DNA from: a virus
Direction: 5' to 3' (one strand)
IMG/VR virus record: IMGVR_UViG_3300047554_000798
Coordinates: 1-35,368 of that record
DNA: 35,368 nt
Both the position numbers and the translations under genes were made by a program. A model generated the notes under the pieces. It saw only the letters and a program-made list of their open reading frames with translations, was not told the DNA's origin and ran no database searches. Below, piece by piece: positions 25,819-32,714 of this stretch (its first letter is position 1; every line of letters begins with the position of its first letter).

Positions 25819-26345
25819 TGAAGTTCATTAAAGTACATAAACCGAGAAACAGTGGTCATGTGTGGACAGCCGTAGATGACGATATGTATGAAGAATTGAA
25901 CAAGCACAAATGGCAATTAACCAAATTAGGCTATGTTGGTAGGTCCAAAAAAAACGATGGAAAACCAACATTTATATTAATGCATCGTGTTGTGATGGAT
26001 ACACCTAAAGGAATGGTCACGGACCATATTGACCAGTCGAAATTAAATAATTGCAGAAGGAATTTAAGGATTTGCACACAGCAGGAGAACTTGAGAAATC
26101 GAGGGGCTAATAAAAACAACAAACTTGGTTACAGGGGCATCAAGTGGGTTGAAAGTGCGTTAAAATATTCAGCCCGAATCACGGTAAATAAAAAAACCAT
26201 TCATATCGGATATTTCGAATCGTTAGTTGAAGCGGTTTATGCGTGGAACCGGGAAGCAATTAAATATCATGGTGAATTTGCGCATCTAAACAAAGAAATA
26301 CCACCATTTGCAGATGGTGGTAAAGAAAATAATCTCTCACGCTAA
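25818..26345 (+). CDS. HNH homing endonuclease with AP2 domain (175 aa)
   Basis: Free-standing mobile endonuclease that likely cuts an allele lacking it, spreading itself. HNH-3-type core around residues 55-90 with the conserved DHIDQSKLNNCRRNLRICT, then an AP2/ERF DNA-binding domain: GYRGIKW, YSARITVNKKTIHIGYF and EAVYAWNREAIKYHGEFAHLN. The combination is a recurring HNH-AP2 homing endonuclease. It interrupts the early operon ahead of the ERF gene; the start overlaps the preceding stop. The target, likely a nearby phage gene, is not shown. Confidence 0.85.
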   Translation: MKFIKVHKPRNSGHVWTAVDDDMYEELNKHKWQLTKLGYVGRSKKNDGKPTFILMHRVVMDTPKGMVTDHIDQSKLNNCRRNLRICTQQENLRNRGANKNNKLGYRGIKWVESALKYSARITVNKKTIHIGYFESLVEAVYAWNREAIKYHGEFAHLNKEIPPFADGGKENNLSR

Positions 26346-26368
26346 GTATAGCAGAATGGAGCAAACAA

Positions 26369-26980
26369 ATGAACAAATCAGAAAATATTGCAAATTTAGC
26401 AACAGCATTATCCGCTTTTCAAAATGAAGTAAAGCAACCAATGAAGTCGGCAGACAATCCATTTTTCAAATCCAAGTACGTGCCATTGGAATACGTAGTT
26501 GAAGCCATTAATGAGATTGCGCATCTTCACGGGTTAAGTTTCACACAATGGGCAACAAACGATGAACATAACCGAATTGGTGTATCCACGATGGTGATGC
26601 ATACAAGCGGAGAGTGGATTGAATACCCACCGATTTACATGAAGTCAGAAAAAGACACTGCACAGGGCGCAGGTTCGGTCATTACGTATGCAAAGCGCTA
26701 CGCCTTATCCGCTGTATTTGGAATTACGAGTGATGTCGATGATGACGGCAATGTTGCAAGTGGAAACAAATCAGATAAAGCAGGGAAGCCAAAAGTCGAG
26801 CCGGTAGATATTTCGATTGAACGCTTAAAAGATGCATACGAGGAATTGGACCGGGTTCAAATTCAAGAAAAGACGTTTAGCGCTGTTTATGAAGATTTGA
26901 TTAGCAAAGGATTCACACATGAAATGATTTTAGAAGCCATCAACAAAAAGAAAAAATTAGCCGAAAAGGGGATTAACTAA
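26369..26980 (+). CDS. erf: ERF-family single-strand annealing protein
   Basis: Anneals complementary single strands for phage recombination and circularisation. 203 aa with a GGAGC site. The ERF fold shows NPFFKSKYVPLEYVVEAINE, SFTQWATNDEHNRIGVSTMV, TSGEWIEYPPIYMKSEKDTA and QGAGSVITYAKRYALSAVFG, the family's most conserved stretch. A C-terminal linker (GNKSDKAGKPKVEP) leads to a helical tail. It is followed by SSB, a usual pairing. No exonuclease partner such as YqaJ is found. Confidence 0.92.
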   Translation: MNKSENIANLATALSAFQNEVKQPMKSADNPFFKSKYVPLEYVVEAINEIAHLHGLSFTQWATNDEHNRIGVSTMVMHTSGEWIEYPPIYMKSEKDTAQGAGSVITYAKRYALSAVFGITSDVDDDGNVASGNKSDKAGKPKVEPVDISIERLKDAYEELDRVQIQEKTFSAVYEDLISKGFTHEMILEAINKKKKLAEKGIN

Positions 26981-27360
26981 TGAACTATGTCGTGATTGAA
27001 GGTCAATTGGTAAATGAAGTAGAGGTACAAGAAACAAGCAATGGATTACGTTTTCACAAGAATGAAATTGTGATTGTCGATTCCTATAACAACAAAGTAA
27101 CAGAAACATTCATCCCGATTGAAGTGTGGGGAGATAAAGCAGATTTATTTAAAACCATGTTTGGTAGAGCGTCAGAATTAAAAGTTATTGGAAAAATCAA
27201 AACACGTACATTCACAGATAAGAACGGTGTTTCGCATAAAGAATGGGCTGTTAGTGTAACGAAAATTGACGGTGTGACAACCGAGAAGAAGCAAGAGCCA
27301 AAAGAAGTATTTCCCGGTTCAAAAGAAATTCATGTGCCAGATGACTACTTGCCATTTTAG
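26980..27360 (+). CDS. ssb: Single-stranded DNA-binding protein
   Basis: Coats phage ssDNA in replication and recombination. 126 aa; start overlaps the erf stop by one base. OB-fold strands VIEGQLVNEVEVQETSNGLR, VTETFIPIEVWGDKADLF and ELKVIGKIKTRTFTDKNG, then a short linker and an acidic tip DDYLPF. The tip resembles bacterial SSB C-termini that recruit partner proteins. Shorter than host SSB, as usual for phages. Confidence 0.9.
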   Translation: MNYVVIEGQLVNEVEVQETSNGLRFHKNEIVIVDSYNNKVTETFIPIEVWGDKADLFKTMFGRASELKVIGKIKTRTFTDKNGVSHKEWAVSVTKIDGVTTEKKQEPKEVFPGSKEIHVPDDYLPF

Positions 27361-27369
27361 GAGATGCCT

Positions 27370-27630
27370 ATGTTATCTATCCATAAATCACTTCGGGATA
27401 GTTGGGAAACACACCCAACAGAGCGTAGTGCATACGGAACGCTATTATTCGAATGCATCATGATGATTCAAGACTTTCATACGGTTGATTTCTTTGAAGA
27501 AGATGTCCTGGATAAATACGAATTAGAAAATCCAGATACAGACCTGGATATGTTGAACCGTGTTTATAATGACCACGAATTCATCAACGAAGTACAGGCG
27601 TGGAAAAGAACAATTAGATATGGGGATTAA
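27370..27630 (+). CDS. Hypothetical protein (86 aa)
   Basis: Not recognised. The ATG at 27370 lies seven bases after TAGGAG; the ATG at 27364 overlaps the end of that site and is less likely. Acidic, helical: SIHKSLRDSWETHPTERSAY, CIMMIQDFHTVDFFEEDVL, ELENPDTDLDMLNRVYNDHE. In the replication block, between SSB and a second unknown gene. Confidence 0.65.
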   Translation: MLSIHKSLRDSWETHPTERSAYGTLLFECIMMIQDFHTVDFFEEDVLDKYELENPDTDLDMLNRVYNDHEFINEVQAWKRTIRYGD

Positions 27631-27633
27631 TAC

Positions 27634-27954
27634 ATGGACGTACCAACAATAAGCCAAGAAATATACGGGGTAGCAAAGCGACTGGAGAACGCCATATCAA
27701 GTCTTTTCCAGTATGCCACCTACAAAGCAACAACCGAACGAGATTATCGAATGGCATTATCTAAAACAATTCTTATTTTAAAAACAGAAGGAACGTCAAT
27801 TTCATTGATAGGTGATTTGGCTAAAGGGGCGGTTGCAGACAAGATGTTTGAACGTGACTTAGCCGAAGCCAAATACAAAGCCAATATTGAGTCGATATCA
27901 GCCTTACAAAGCCAGTTATCAGCCTTGCAAAGTTTGCTCCGCTACCATGAGTAG
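27634..27954 (+). CDS. Conserved-looking early phage protein (106 aa)
   Basis: 106 aa, almost wholly helical. Residues 1-40 include EIYGVAKRLENAISSLFQYA; the middle has MALSKTILILKTEGTSISLI; the end is a heptad coil with ALQSQLSALQSLLRYHE. Proteins of this design (an N-terminal helix with YATYKAxTERxYR and a GDLAKG motif) occur beside HNH and replication genes in many Bacillota phages; their function is unknown. It overlaps the HNH gene by eight bases. Confidence 0.65.
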   Translation: MDVPTISQEIYGVAKRLENAISSLFQYATYKATTERDYRMALSKTILILKTEGTSISLIGDLAKGAVADKMFERDLAEAKYKANIESISALQSQLSALQSLLRYHE

Positions 27955-28276
27955 ATTTGGATTTCATCCGGTCCCAAAAAACACGAAATCGACACGTGTG
28001 AAACAGACCCAAAAGCAAAAAGGCGATATATCGGACAAAGTGCGAAAAGAAGTAAAAGAACGTTCTGGCGGTGTGTGTGAAGTTCAGTTGAAGTGTACAG
28101 GCGCATTTGGTTTACAGATGGCGCATGTGATTGGACGTAAACAGATAGCGCATAAAACCACAGCAAATGACATCCTTCATTCTTGCGTGGAATGTCACGT
28201 GTATTTAGACACAACGCCAGATGGGATTCAGTGGAAGAAAGATTGGGTGAAAAAATGGCAGAAATCAAATGGATAA
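27947..28276 (+). CDS. HNH-type endonuclease/recombination protein (109 aa)
   Basis: 109 aa from the ATG at 27947, overlapping the previous gene; a longer frame reading is not supported. No clear ribosome site, so it may depend on coupling. Basic N-terminus (KNTKSTRVKQTQKQKG) then an HNH fold: GGVCEVQLKC, MAHVIGRKQ, ANDILHSCVECHVYLD. Two CxxxxxC/CxxC pairs can hold zinc. Such proteins (Rap/NinG-like or HNH recombination factors) sit by phage replication genes and cut branched DNA. Overlaps the initiator by 22 bases. Confidence 0.75.
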   Translation: MSRFGFHPVPKNTKSTRVKQTQKQKGDISDKVRKEVKERSGGVCEVQLKCTGAFGLQMAHVIGRKQIAHKTTANDILHSCVECHVYLDTTPDGIQWKKDWVKKWQKSNG

Positions 28277-29082
28277 AACTTAACACAGATATGTTTGACG
28301 ATACAAAAATCAAACTCATTGAGAACATGCCCGAAGGAGATTCGCTTCTGGTGGTATGGATTAAGTTATTGGCGTTAGCCGGTAAAACAAACAGGGATGG
28401 TTACATTTATTTGACCGAAGATATTCCGTATACGGATGAAATGTTATCTATTGTTTTTAATCGTCCGCTTCAAATTGTTCGGTTAGCCATTCAAACTTTC
28501 CAGGGCATGAATATGGTAGAGGTCGATAACGGAATCATCGCATTAGTGAATTGGGAAAAGCATCAAAACATTGATGGGATGGATAAGGTTCGTGAGCAGA
28601 ATCGACTTCGACAACAAGCCCACAAAGAAAAGAAACGATTGCAACGATTAGGTAACGTTATCGGTAACGTTACAGTAACGCAAGGTAACGCAACAGATAA
28701 AGAAATAGATAAAGAATTAGATATAGATAAAGAAATAGATAATGGCACTCATGCCATCATTGATTCAATCTATGAAACATTAACTTTGCGATTAGTAACG
28801 CTTCTCAAATTCAACAATCCTAAAGTTCGCATCCCACAGGATTTAGAAAAATGGCACAATGCGATTCGACTTCTTATTGAACGAGATGGACACACACAAG
28901 AAGAGGTATTGCGAATGATAGAGTTCAGCCAGACCGATGACTTCTGGAAATCGAACATTTTATCAGCAACGAAATTGCGAGAAAAGAAAGACACGTTATT
29001 GATGCAATCAAACCGAGTAAAGCGAATGACACCAGACAGCATCATGAGCACGTTGAATGCCATGTCAGATGAATTCTTTTAG
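28255..29082 (+). CDS. Replication initiator (phage replisome organiser)
   Basis: Binds the phage origin and starts DNA replication. 275 aa from the ATG at 28255 (GGGTGA site). N-terminal domain of the phage replisome-organiser type: EIKWIKLNTDMFDDTKIKLI, SLLVVWIKLLALAGK, GYIYLTEDIPYTDEMLSIVF, EVDNGIIALVNWEKHQ. The middle is a low-complexity linker carrying iterons at the DNA level (28651-28742), and the C-terminal domain (LRLVTLLKFNNPKVRIPQDL to TKLREKKDTLLMQSN) resembles DnaB/DnaD-like loader domains. As in lambda O, the origin sits inside the gene. Confidence 0.85.
   Translation: MAEIKWIKLNTDMFDDTKIKLIENMPEGDSLLVVWIKLLALAGKTNRDGYIYLTEDIPYTDEMLSIVFNRPLQIVRLAIQTFQGMNMVEVDNGIIALVNWEKHQNIDGMDKVREQNRLRQQAHKEKKRLQRLGNVIGNVTVTQGNATDKEIDKELDIDKEIDNGTHAIIDSIYETLTLRLVTLLKFNNPKVRIPQDLEKWHNAIRLLIERDGHTQEEVLRMIEFSQTDDFWKSNILSATKLREKKDTLLMQSNRVKRMTPDSIMSTLNAMSDEFF
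28651..28742. other. ori: Probable replication origin (iterons plus AT-rich repeats)
   Basis: GGTAACG at 28651, 28663 and 28684, with AGTAACG at 28674, forms four iterons at about 10-12 bp spacing, one helical turn. Immediately right is an AT-rich direct repeat: 18 bases AGATAAAGAAATAGATAA at 28695-28712 and 28725-28742, plus a partial copy between. Iterons followed by an easily melted segment inside an initiator gene define a classic origin. The encoded protein here is low-complexity, so the DNA sequence is free to be constrained. Confidence 0.7.
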
Positions 29083-29091
29083 GAGGAAGCC

Positions 29092-29613
29092 ATGACAAAA
29101 GAAGAGATGGGTAGAATCATTTCCGCATTAGCCACGAATTACAAGACTGAATTTAAGGACGCAACCTCCGTTGAAAATACAGCGATGTTGTGGAATCAAT
29201 TTCTTGCAGATTATACGTATGACGAAGTTAGTTTAGCGGTTAGTAAACACATGATAGATTGCACGTTCCCGCCACGTGTATCAGATATCTTTAAACAGTT
29301 AAAGACGGTCATTGGCGGACAACACAAAACAGCAGATGAAGCATGGGGTTCAGTATTAAAAGCGATTGGAAACTATGGGTATACCAGACAAAAAGAAGCA
29401 ATGGCATCCCTGGATGACGTCACACGAAAAATCGTGGAAGGTATGGGCTATTTGAGCCTATGCAGAGCAGACACAAACAACGGCTATGACCGGGCACAGT
29501 TTGTGAAAATGTATGAACGAAACATTGAGCGCATTCAAGCCGAACAAGTGACACCGAGTTTTATTAAAAAGCGTTTGGAATTGGTACAAGCAGAGAGGTT
29601 GATGCTTGAGTGA
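29092..29613 (+). CDS. Replicative-helicase inhibitor/loader-like protein, G39P type (173 aa)
   Basis: 173 aa with an AGGAGGAAG site. The N-terminal 65 residues (TKEEMGRIISALATNYKTEF, WNQFLADYTYDEVSLAV, TFPPRVSDIFKQL) match the pattern of the G39P N-terminal domain, which in SPP1 binds the DnaB-type helicase and delivers it to the initiator. The C-terminal half is helical (EKAMASLDDVTR-like, RAQFVKMYERNIERIQAEQ). No phage helicase or DnaC-type ATPase is found, so this protein probably hijacks the host helicase. Directly follows the initiator. Confidence 0.72.
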   Translation: MTKEEMGRIISALATNYKTEFKDATSVENTAMLWNQFLADYTYDEVSLAVSKHMIDCTFPPRVSDIFKQLKTVIGGQHKTADEAWGSVLKAIGNYGYTRQKEAMASLDDVTRKIVEGMGYLSLCRADTNNGYDRAQFVKMYERNIERIQAEQVTPSFIKKRLELVQAERLMLE

Positions 29614-29819
29614 AAAAAATGGACTTTGAACAAATGATTACGATGCTTGGCATCAAGATTGATGAAATTGATAGGAACTATAAACACAAATACGCATGTT
29701 GGATGTGTAGGGACAACGGGATTGTCCCTTATAAAAAAACGGGGATTGATTGGAGTCCGCAAACGAATGGGGATGGGTTAGAGTGGCACATTTGCACACA
29801 TTGCAGGGGACGGAGATAA
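29610..29819 (+). CDS. Zinc-ribbon protein (69 aa)
   Basis: 69 aa from a GTG overlapping the previous stop (GTGA); an ATG three codons on (29619) is an alternative. Two cysteine pairs, YACWMCRDNG and WHICTHCRGR, are separated by about 33 residues, forming a DnaJ-like or other treble-clef zinc ribbon. The N-terminus (KKMDFEQMITMLGIKIDEID) is helical. Location right behind the helicase-inhibitor-like gene suggests a replication accessory; inference. Confidence 0.65.
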   Translation: MKKMDFEQMITMLGIKIDEIDRNYKHKYACWMCRDNGIVPYKKTGIDWSPQTNGDGLEWHICTHCRGRR

Positions 29820-30016
29820 TGGGGCATTTCAAAAGCACGTCATTGATTGAATTGGCGTGTGATGCGGATTTATGGACGTATGCATTAAACGGTTTAACTG
29901 CCTATCAGAACGGTGGGCGTAAGCAATTAGATGTTGGAATTAGTGCTAGAAGAGTTGCAACGATTGAACTTATTGAATGCATTTATCGAAACAAATGGGC
30001 GTTTGACGGGGATTGA
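29819..30016 (+). CDS. Hypothetical protein (65 aa)
   Basis: 65 aa from the ATG at 29819 (overlaps the previous TAA) with a GGACGGAG site. Short and helical (STSLIELACDADLWTYALNG, RVATIELIECIYRNKWAFDG). No family recognised. Overlap-coupled in a run of small early genes. Confidence 0.6.
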   Translation: MGHFKSTSLIELACDADLWTYALNGLTAYQNGGRKQLDVGISARRVATIELIECIYRNKWAFDGD

Positions 30017-30018
30017 TT

Positions 30019-30270
30019 ATGGGTAAACACAAAGAACGGGAAGCCAATATAGCAAGAGAAGTGGAACATATTTACGAAAGTTGGGTTTGGCATTTAAAAG
30101 ACAAACTAGACGGGGCAGACAGAATTATTCGATTGATGATGAATGACATGGCATTGGTTGGTGCAAGTCATGAAAAAGCGGTGGCGTTCTTGCAACCTAA
30201 GTTTCTTGAGTTGATTCGGGAAATTTCAGAAGAGCAGACCATTAAAAAGGGGCGAAAAAAAAGTGAGTGA
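30019..30270 (+). CDS. Hypothetical helical protein (83 aa)
   Basis: 83 aa. ATG at 30019 after GGGGATTG; a TTG at 30013 is in frame but poorly placed. Begins MGKHKEREANIAREVEHIYE, charged helices (HLKDKLDGADRIIRLMMNDM) and a lysine-rich end (TIKKGRKKSE). Overlaps the next gene by eight bases. Not recognised. Confidence 0.6.
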   Translation: MGKHKEREANIAREVEHIYESWVWHLKDKLDGADRIIRLMMNDMALVGASHEKAVAFLQPKFLELIREISEEQTIKKGRKKSE

Positions 30271-30436
30271 AAGTTTGGATGCGTGGAAGCAAAAGAACCC
30301 GCACAAGCGATTTATGGGATGGATAAGCGAGAAGCACAGAATGATTTGGGTAGAAACGCAACCTTATATCCCAGAAGAGTATTACGAATCATTGCGACTT
30401 CAAAAGAAGAAGGAGATGAAGGCGAATGATGTGTAG
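30263..30436 (+). CDS. Hypothetical small protein (57 aa)
   Basis: 57 aa from GTG at 30263, AAGGGG eleven bases upstream; ends TAG at 30436. Reads MSESLDAWKQKNPHKRFMGW then EKHRMIWVETQPYIPEEYYE, basic and tryptophan-containing. Below usual length cut-offs but overlapped at both ends by real genes (ATG of the next gene at 30426), so probably genuine. Not recognised. Confidence 0.5.
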   Translation: MSESLDAWKQKNPHKRFMGWISEKHRMIWVETQPYIPEEYYESLRLQKKKEMKANDV

Positions 30437-30605
30437 GTTTTGTTCCAGACAAGCCGTCCGAACGTTCCGGATGAAGGTTCCAACGTGTGAAGGTCATTAT
30501 GTGGAAATGTTAAAAGAACAGCGTTCTTGGTATCGAGGAAAAATTAAAAGCAAGGACCGCATTTTGTTCAATAAGGTATGCAGAGAATGGAGGGCGAAGG
30601 CATGA
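30426..30605 (+). CDS. Small cysteine-containing protein (59 aa)
   Basis: 59 aa, ATG ATG at 30426 inside the previous gene with GAAGGAG about ten bases upstream; ends TGA at 30605. Starts MMCRFCSRQAVRTFRMKVPT with CxxC and a further C at 21, then an arginine- and lysine-rich helix (EQRSWYRGKIKSKDRILFN). Might be a zinc-binding nucleic-acid protein. Family unknown. Confidence 0.5.
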   Translation: MMCRFCSRQAVRTFRMKVPTCEGHYVEMLKEQRSWYRGKIKSKDRILFNKVCREWRAKA

Positions 30606-30628
30606 AATTTTTGCCAAAGGCAGGATGA
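30602..30628 (+). other. Possible 8-codon leader mini-ORF before rusA
   Basis: ATG AAA TTT TTG CCA AAG GCA GGA TGA encodes MKFLPKAG. It starts within the previous stop (ATGA) and its TGA overlaps the rusA ATG (ATGA). It may carry ribosomes across the gap, since the rusA ribosome site (AGGCAGG) is weak. It may also be chance. Confidence 0.3.
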
Positions 30629-30984
30629 AGCAGGTCCTCACGATTCAAGGTATCCCAATGAACTTAAATAAGTACCGCAACGCCCATTTCCACGTGTTAA
30701 GTTCCGAGAAACGAAAATGGGAACGAATTGTACAAATAGAGTCTAAAAAACAAAAAATTTTCCCAATGGAAAAGGCAATCGTAACACTTATCTTTCATTT
30801 CAATAACAAGCGAAAACGGGATGCAGATAACTATGCATTATGCGCAAAGTTTTTATTGGATGGATTGGTTAAGGCAAAAATCTTCATAGATGATAATTTC
30901 GATATCGTTGAAGAGTTAAGGGTAAAGCGTGGCGCAAACCATAAAGAGCCGTACATTGAGGTGGTTTTAGAACATGTTTCTTGA
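30625..30984 (+). CDS. rusA: RusA-family Holliday-junction resolvase
   Basis: Cuts four-way junctions made by recombination and replication. 119 aa. The family's acidic site is present: KRDADNYALCAKFLLDGL (D66, D68, with D79) and IDDNFDIVEEL (D89, D90). N-terminal LTIQGIPMNLNKYRN is a typical RusA opening, followed by the VTLIFHFNNKRKRDAD strand. Size is typical. Works with ERF, SSB and the HNH protein in phage recombination. Overlaps both neighbours. Confidence 0.9.
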   Translation: MKQVLTIQGIPMNLNKYRNAHFHVLSSEKRKWERIVQIESKKQKIFPMEKAIVTLIFHFNNKRKRDADNYALCAKFLLDGLVKAKIFIDDNFDIVEELRVKRGANHKEPYIEVVLEHVS

Positions 30985-31135
30985 GTTTGATATGGACGGT
31001 TTTATTGCTTATATGGAGAGCGAAGTTAAAGCGCTTGAAAACAAAACAGATGCCGAAGCATTGGCGATGATGAAAGTGTATGAACATATTCTAGTTTTGA
31101 TAGATTTTAGGTTATTTGAAAAGGAGATTACATGA
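30974..31135 (+). CDS. Small hypothetical protein (53 aa)
   Basis: ATG at 30974, overlapping the end of rusA by 11 bases; a second in-frame ATG at 30992 is possible. Reads MFLEFDMDGFIAYMESEVKA then ALAMMKVYEHILVLIDFRLF; acidic and helical. Ends in TGATGA overlapping the next start. Not recognised. Confidence 0.5.
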   Translation: MFLEFDMDGFIAYMESEVKALENKTDAEALAMMKVYEHILVLIDFRLFEKEIT

Positions 31136-31332
31136 TGAAACTGGACGATATTTATTTAGAAATGAGCGGGACAGAAGACGTAGATTTAAAAGCCTTTCAT
31201 TTTTTAGCAGACCCTCATATTTACTGGTTAACGATTGATGAAAAAGTGATATTCATGTTTGAAGATTTAGTGGATATTGAGCGGTTTATTGAGAAGTTAC
31301 AAAACGAAGTTGAAATCATGAAGAGGGGTTAA
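31132..31332 (+). CDS. Hypothetical protein (66 aa)
   Basis: 66 aa, ATGATG at 31132/31135 with AAAAGGAG at good distance. Reads DIYLEMSGTEDVDLKAFHFL, then IYWLTIDEKVIFMFEDLVDI, IERFIEKLQNEVEIMK: two beta strands and helices, acidic. No family recognised. Confidence 0.65.
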   Translation: MMKLDDIYLEMSGTEDVDLKAFHFLADPHIYWLTIDEKVIFMFEDLVDIERFIEKLQNEVEIMKRG

Positions 31333-31335
31333 GCG

Positions 31336-31572
31336 ATGGTGACAATGGTTGGCAAAACGCCAGTGATTACGAACACTGGTCACAGTAGCGGATGCGGAGG
31401 ACCCATGATTGAACCGACAGACCCATTATGGTGGAAGGTTTTTATTTCGATTGTAGTCGTGACGGTTTGTGTCTTGACGTTGCTTGTTTGTTTGTGGGCG
31501 TTATATCAATTTGTGGTACGTCCGGTCTTAGAGATGTTTGGATTAATTAAACGGAATTGGTGGGATTTTTAA
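31336..31572 (+). CDS. Single-span membrane protein (78 aa)
   Basis: 78 aa with a GAGGGG site. A polar N-terminus (VTMVGKTPVITNTGHSSGCG) then a strong membrane helix (KVFISIVVVTVCVLTLLVCL) and WALYQFVVRPVLEMFGLIKR. Inserted between soluble metabolism genes; role unknown. Confidence 0.65.
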   Translation: MVTMVGKTPVITNTGHSSGCGGPMIEPTDPLWWKVFISIVVVTVCVLTLLVCLWALYQFVVRPVLEMFGLIKRNWWDF

Positions 31573-32295
31573 ATGATAGATTTCAAACACGTATCCGTGT
31601 CAAATATGGAAAACGCCATTCGAGGGATTCGCAACAGTTGGGAAAGTCACGAAAAATCAGATAGCAGATTTAATTCAGTTGGCGTATTGGTAGACGGTGA
31701 ATTGCTAGAACTAGAACGGACTTTTGTATTAGGGGAAGAAGACAAAAAATTGGCGCTTAACTTAAACAAAGCAGGTGCTTCACACGCTAAATATTTAAGG
31801 CAGATTTTTGTTTCAGTAGATATCACAGCCCCTTTGTATTGGTGGAAAGAAATGGACCAACACAAAATTGCGGTAGTAACGAACAGCGAATCGACCATGC
31901 ACACGATTCAGCGTAAATCGTTTTTGATTGAAGACTGGTTTCCAAACACGGATTTGTTTTCATTGGAAGACGGGTTTTTAAGTGAAGATGACAGCAATTT
32001 TTCGCTTCATGTAAGAACCAAAGAAATGTTTAGAACCTTGGAAGATTTGAGAAGCAAATTCATCGAAACAAAGGACAAGCGATATTGGAGATTGCTAATT
32101 CAGTTGTTGCCAAGCGGATGGAACCAAATGCGCACAACCACAATGAATTATGCGACTTTAGCCGGTATTTATCATGACAGAAAAAACCATCGATTAACCG
32201 AATGGCAAGAAATGTGCAAATGGATTGAGTCATTGCCGTATGCGGTCCTTATTACAGGTAAAGAACCAGAGGGGGAACAAAACAATGATATTTAA
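31573..32295 (+). CDS. Phage protein with a possible ThyX-like fold (240 aa)
   Basis: 240 aa, ATG directly after the preceding stop. Middle: AGASHAKYLRQIFVSVDITA then PLYWWKEMDQHKIAVVTNSE and STMHTI. This RxIFVxVDIxAPLYWWKE pattern marks a widespread phage family that I recall being related to FAD-dependent thymidylate synthase (ThyX) folds; the ThyX RHRxxSxNExS signature is not intact. C-terminus has LIQLLPSGWNQMRTTTMNYA. Overlapping dUTPase supports a nucleotide-metabolism link. Treat ThyX relation as unproven. Confidence 0.55.
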   Translation: MIDFKHVSVSNMENAIRGIRNSWESHEKSDSRFNSVGVLVDGELLELERTFVLGEEDKKLALNLNKAGASHAKYLRQIFVSVDITAPLYWWKEMDQHKIAVVTNSESTMHTIQRKSFLIEDWFPNTDLFSLEDGFLSEDDSNFSLHVRTKEMFRTLEDLRSKFIETKDKRYWRLLIQLLPSGWNQMRTTTMNYATLAGIYHDRKNHRLTEWQEMCKWIESLPYAVLITGKEPEGEQNNDI

Positions 32296-32710
32296 ACCAG
32301 TCTATCCAGATGCGATTGAGCCAAAGAGAGCAACGAAGGATTCAGCAGGGTATGACTTATACGCATACGAAGCCGTCACGATTTTACCAGGTAAATTAAA
32401 GTTAGTAAAAACGGGCGTAAGTGCAAAGTTGAAGAGCCATCATGTATTGCTTGTTTGTAGTCGAAGCGGTTTGGCTTTAAAGGAAAGTGTCTTTGTTCTT
32501 AATGCGCCTGGTATTGTCGATGCAGATTATTTCCCGAACGAAATCGGGGTCATTTTATTTAACGCCAGTGAGCACTATTTTGAAGTGAATGTTGGGGATA
32601 GAATTGCACAAGCGGTCATCACGGATTATTTCGTAGCGGACAGCGAAACAGAGCGTTCATTTGATAACAACGTAGAAAGGTCGGGAGGATTTGGGAGCAC
32701 AGGCAAATGA
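32285..32710 (+). CDS. dut: dUTPase (dUTP nucleotidohydrolase)
   Basis: Hydrolyses dUTP to dUMP, keeping uracil out of DNA and feeding dTMP synthesis. 141 aa. All five trimeric dUTPase motifs are present: AGYDLYA; CSRSGLALKESV; GIVDADYFPNEIGVILFN; GDRIAQAVI; RSGGFGSTGK. The ATG at 32285 has AGGGGGA upstream and overlaps the previous gene by 11 bases. Phage dUTPases in Bacillota can also derepress pathogenicity-island or other mobile elements; not assessable here. Confidence 0.93.
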   Translation: MIFKPVYPDAIEPKRATKDSAGYDLYAYEAVTILPGKLKLVKTGVSAKLKSHHVLLVCSRSGLALKESVFVLNAPGIVDADYFPNEIGVILFNASEHYFEVNVGDRIAQAVITDYFVADSETERSFDNNVERSGGFGSTGK

Positions 32711-32714
32711 CAAC

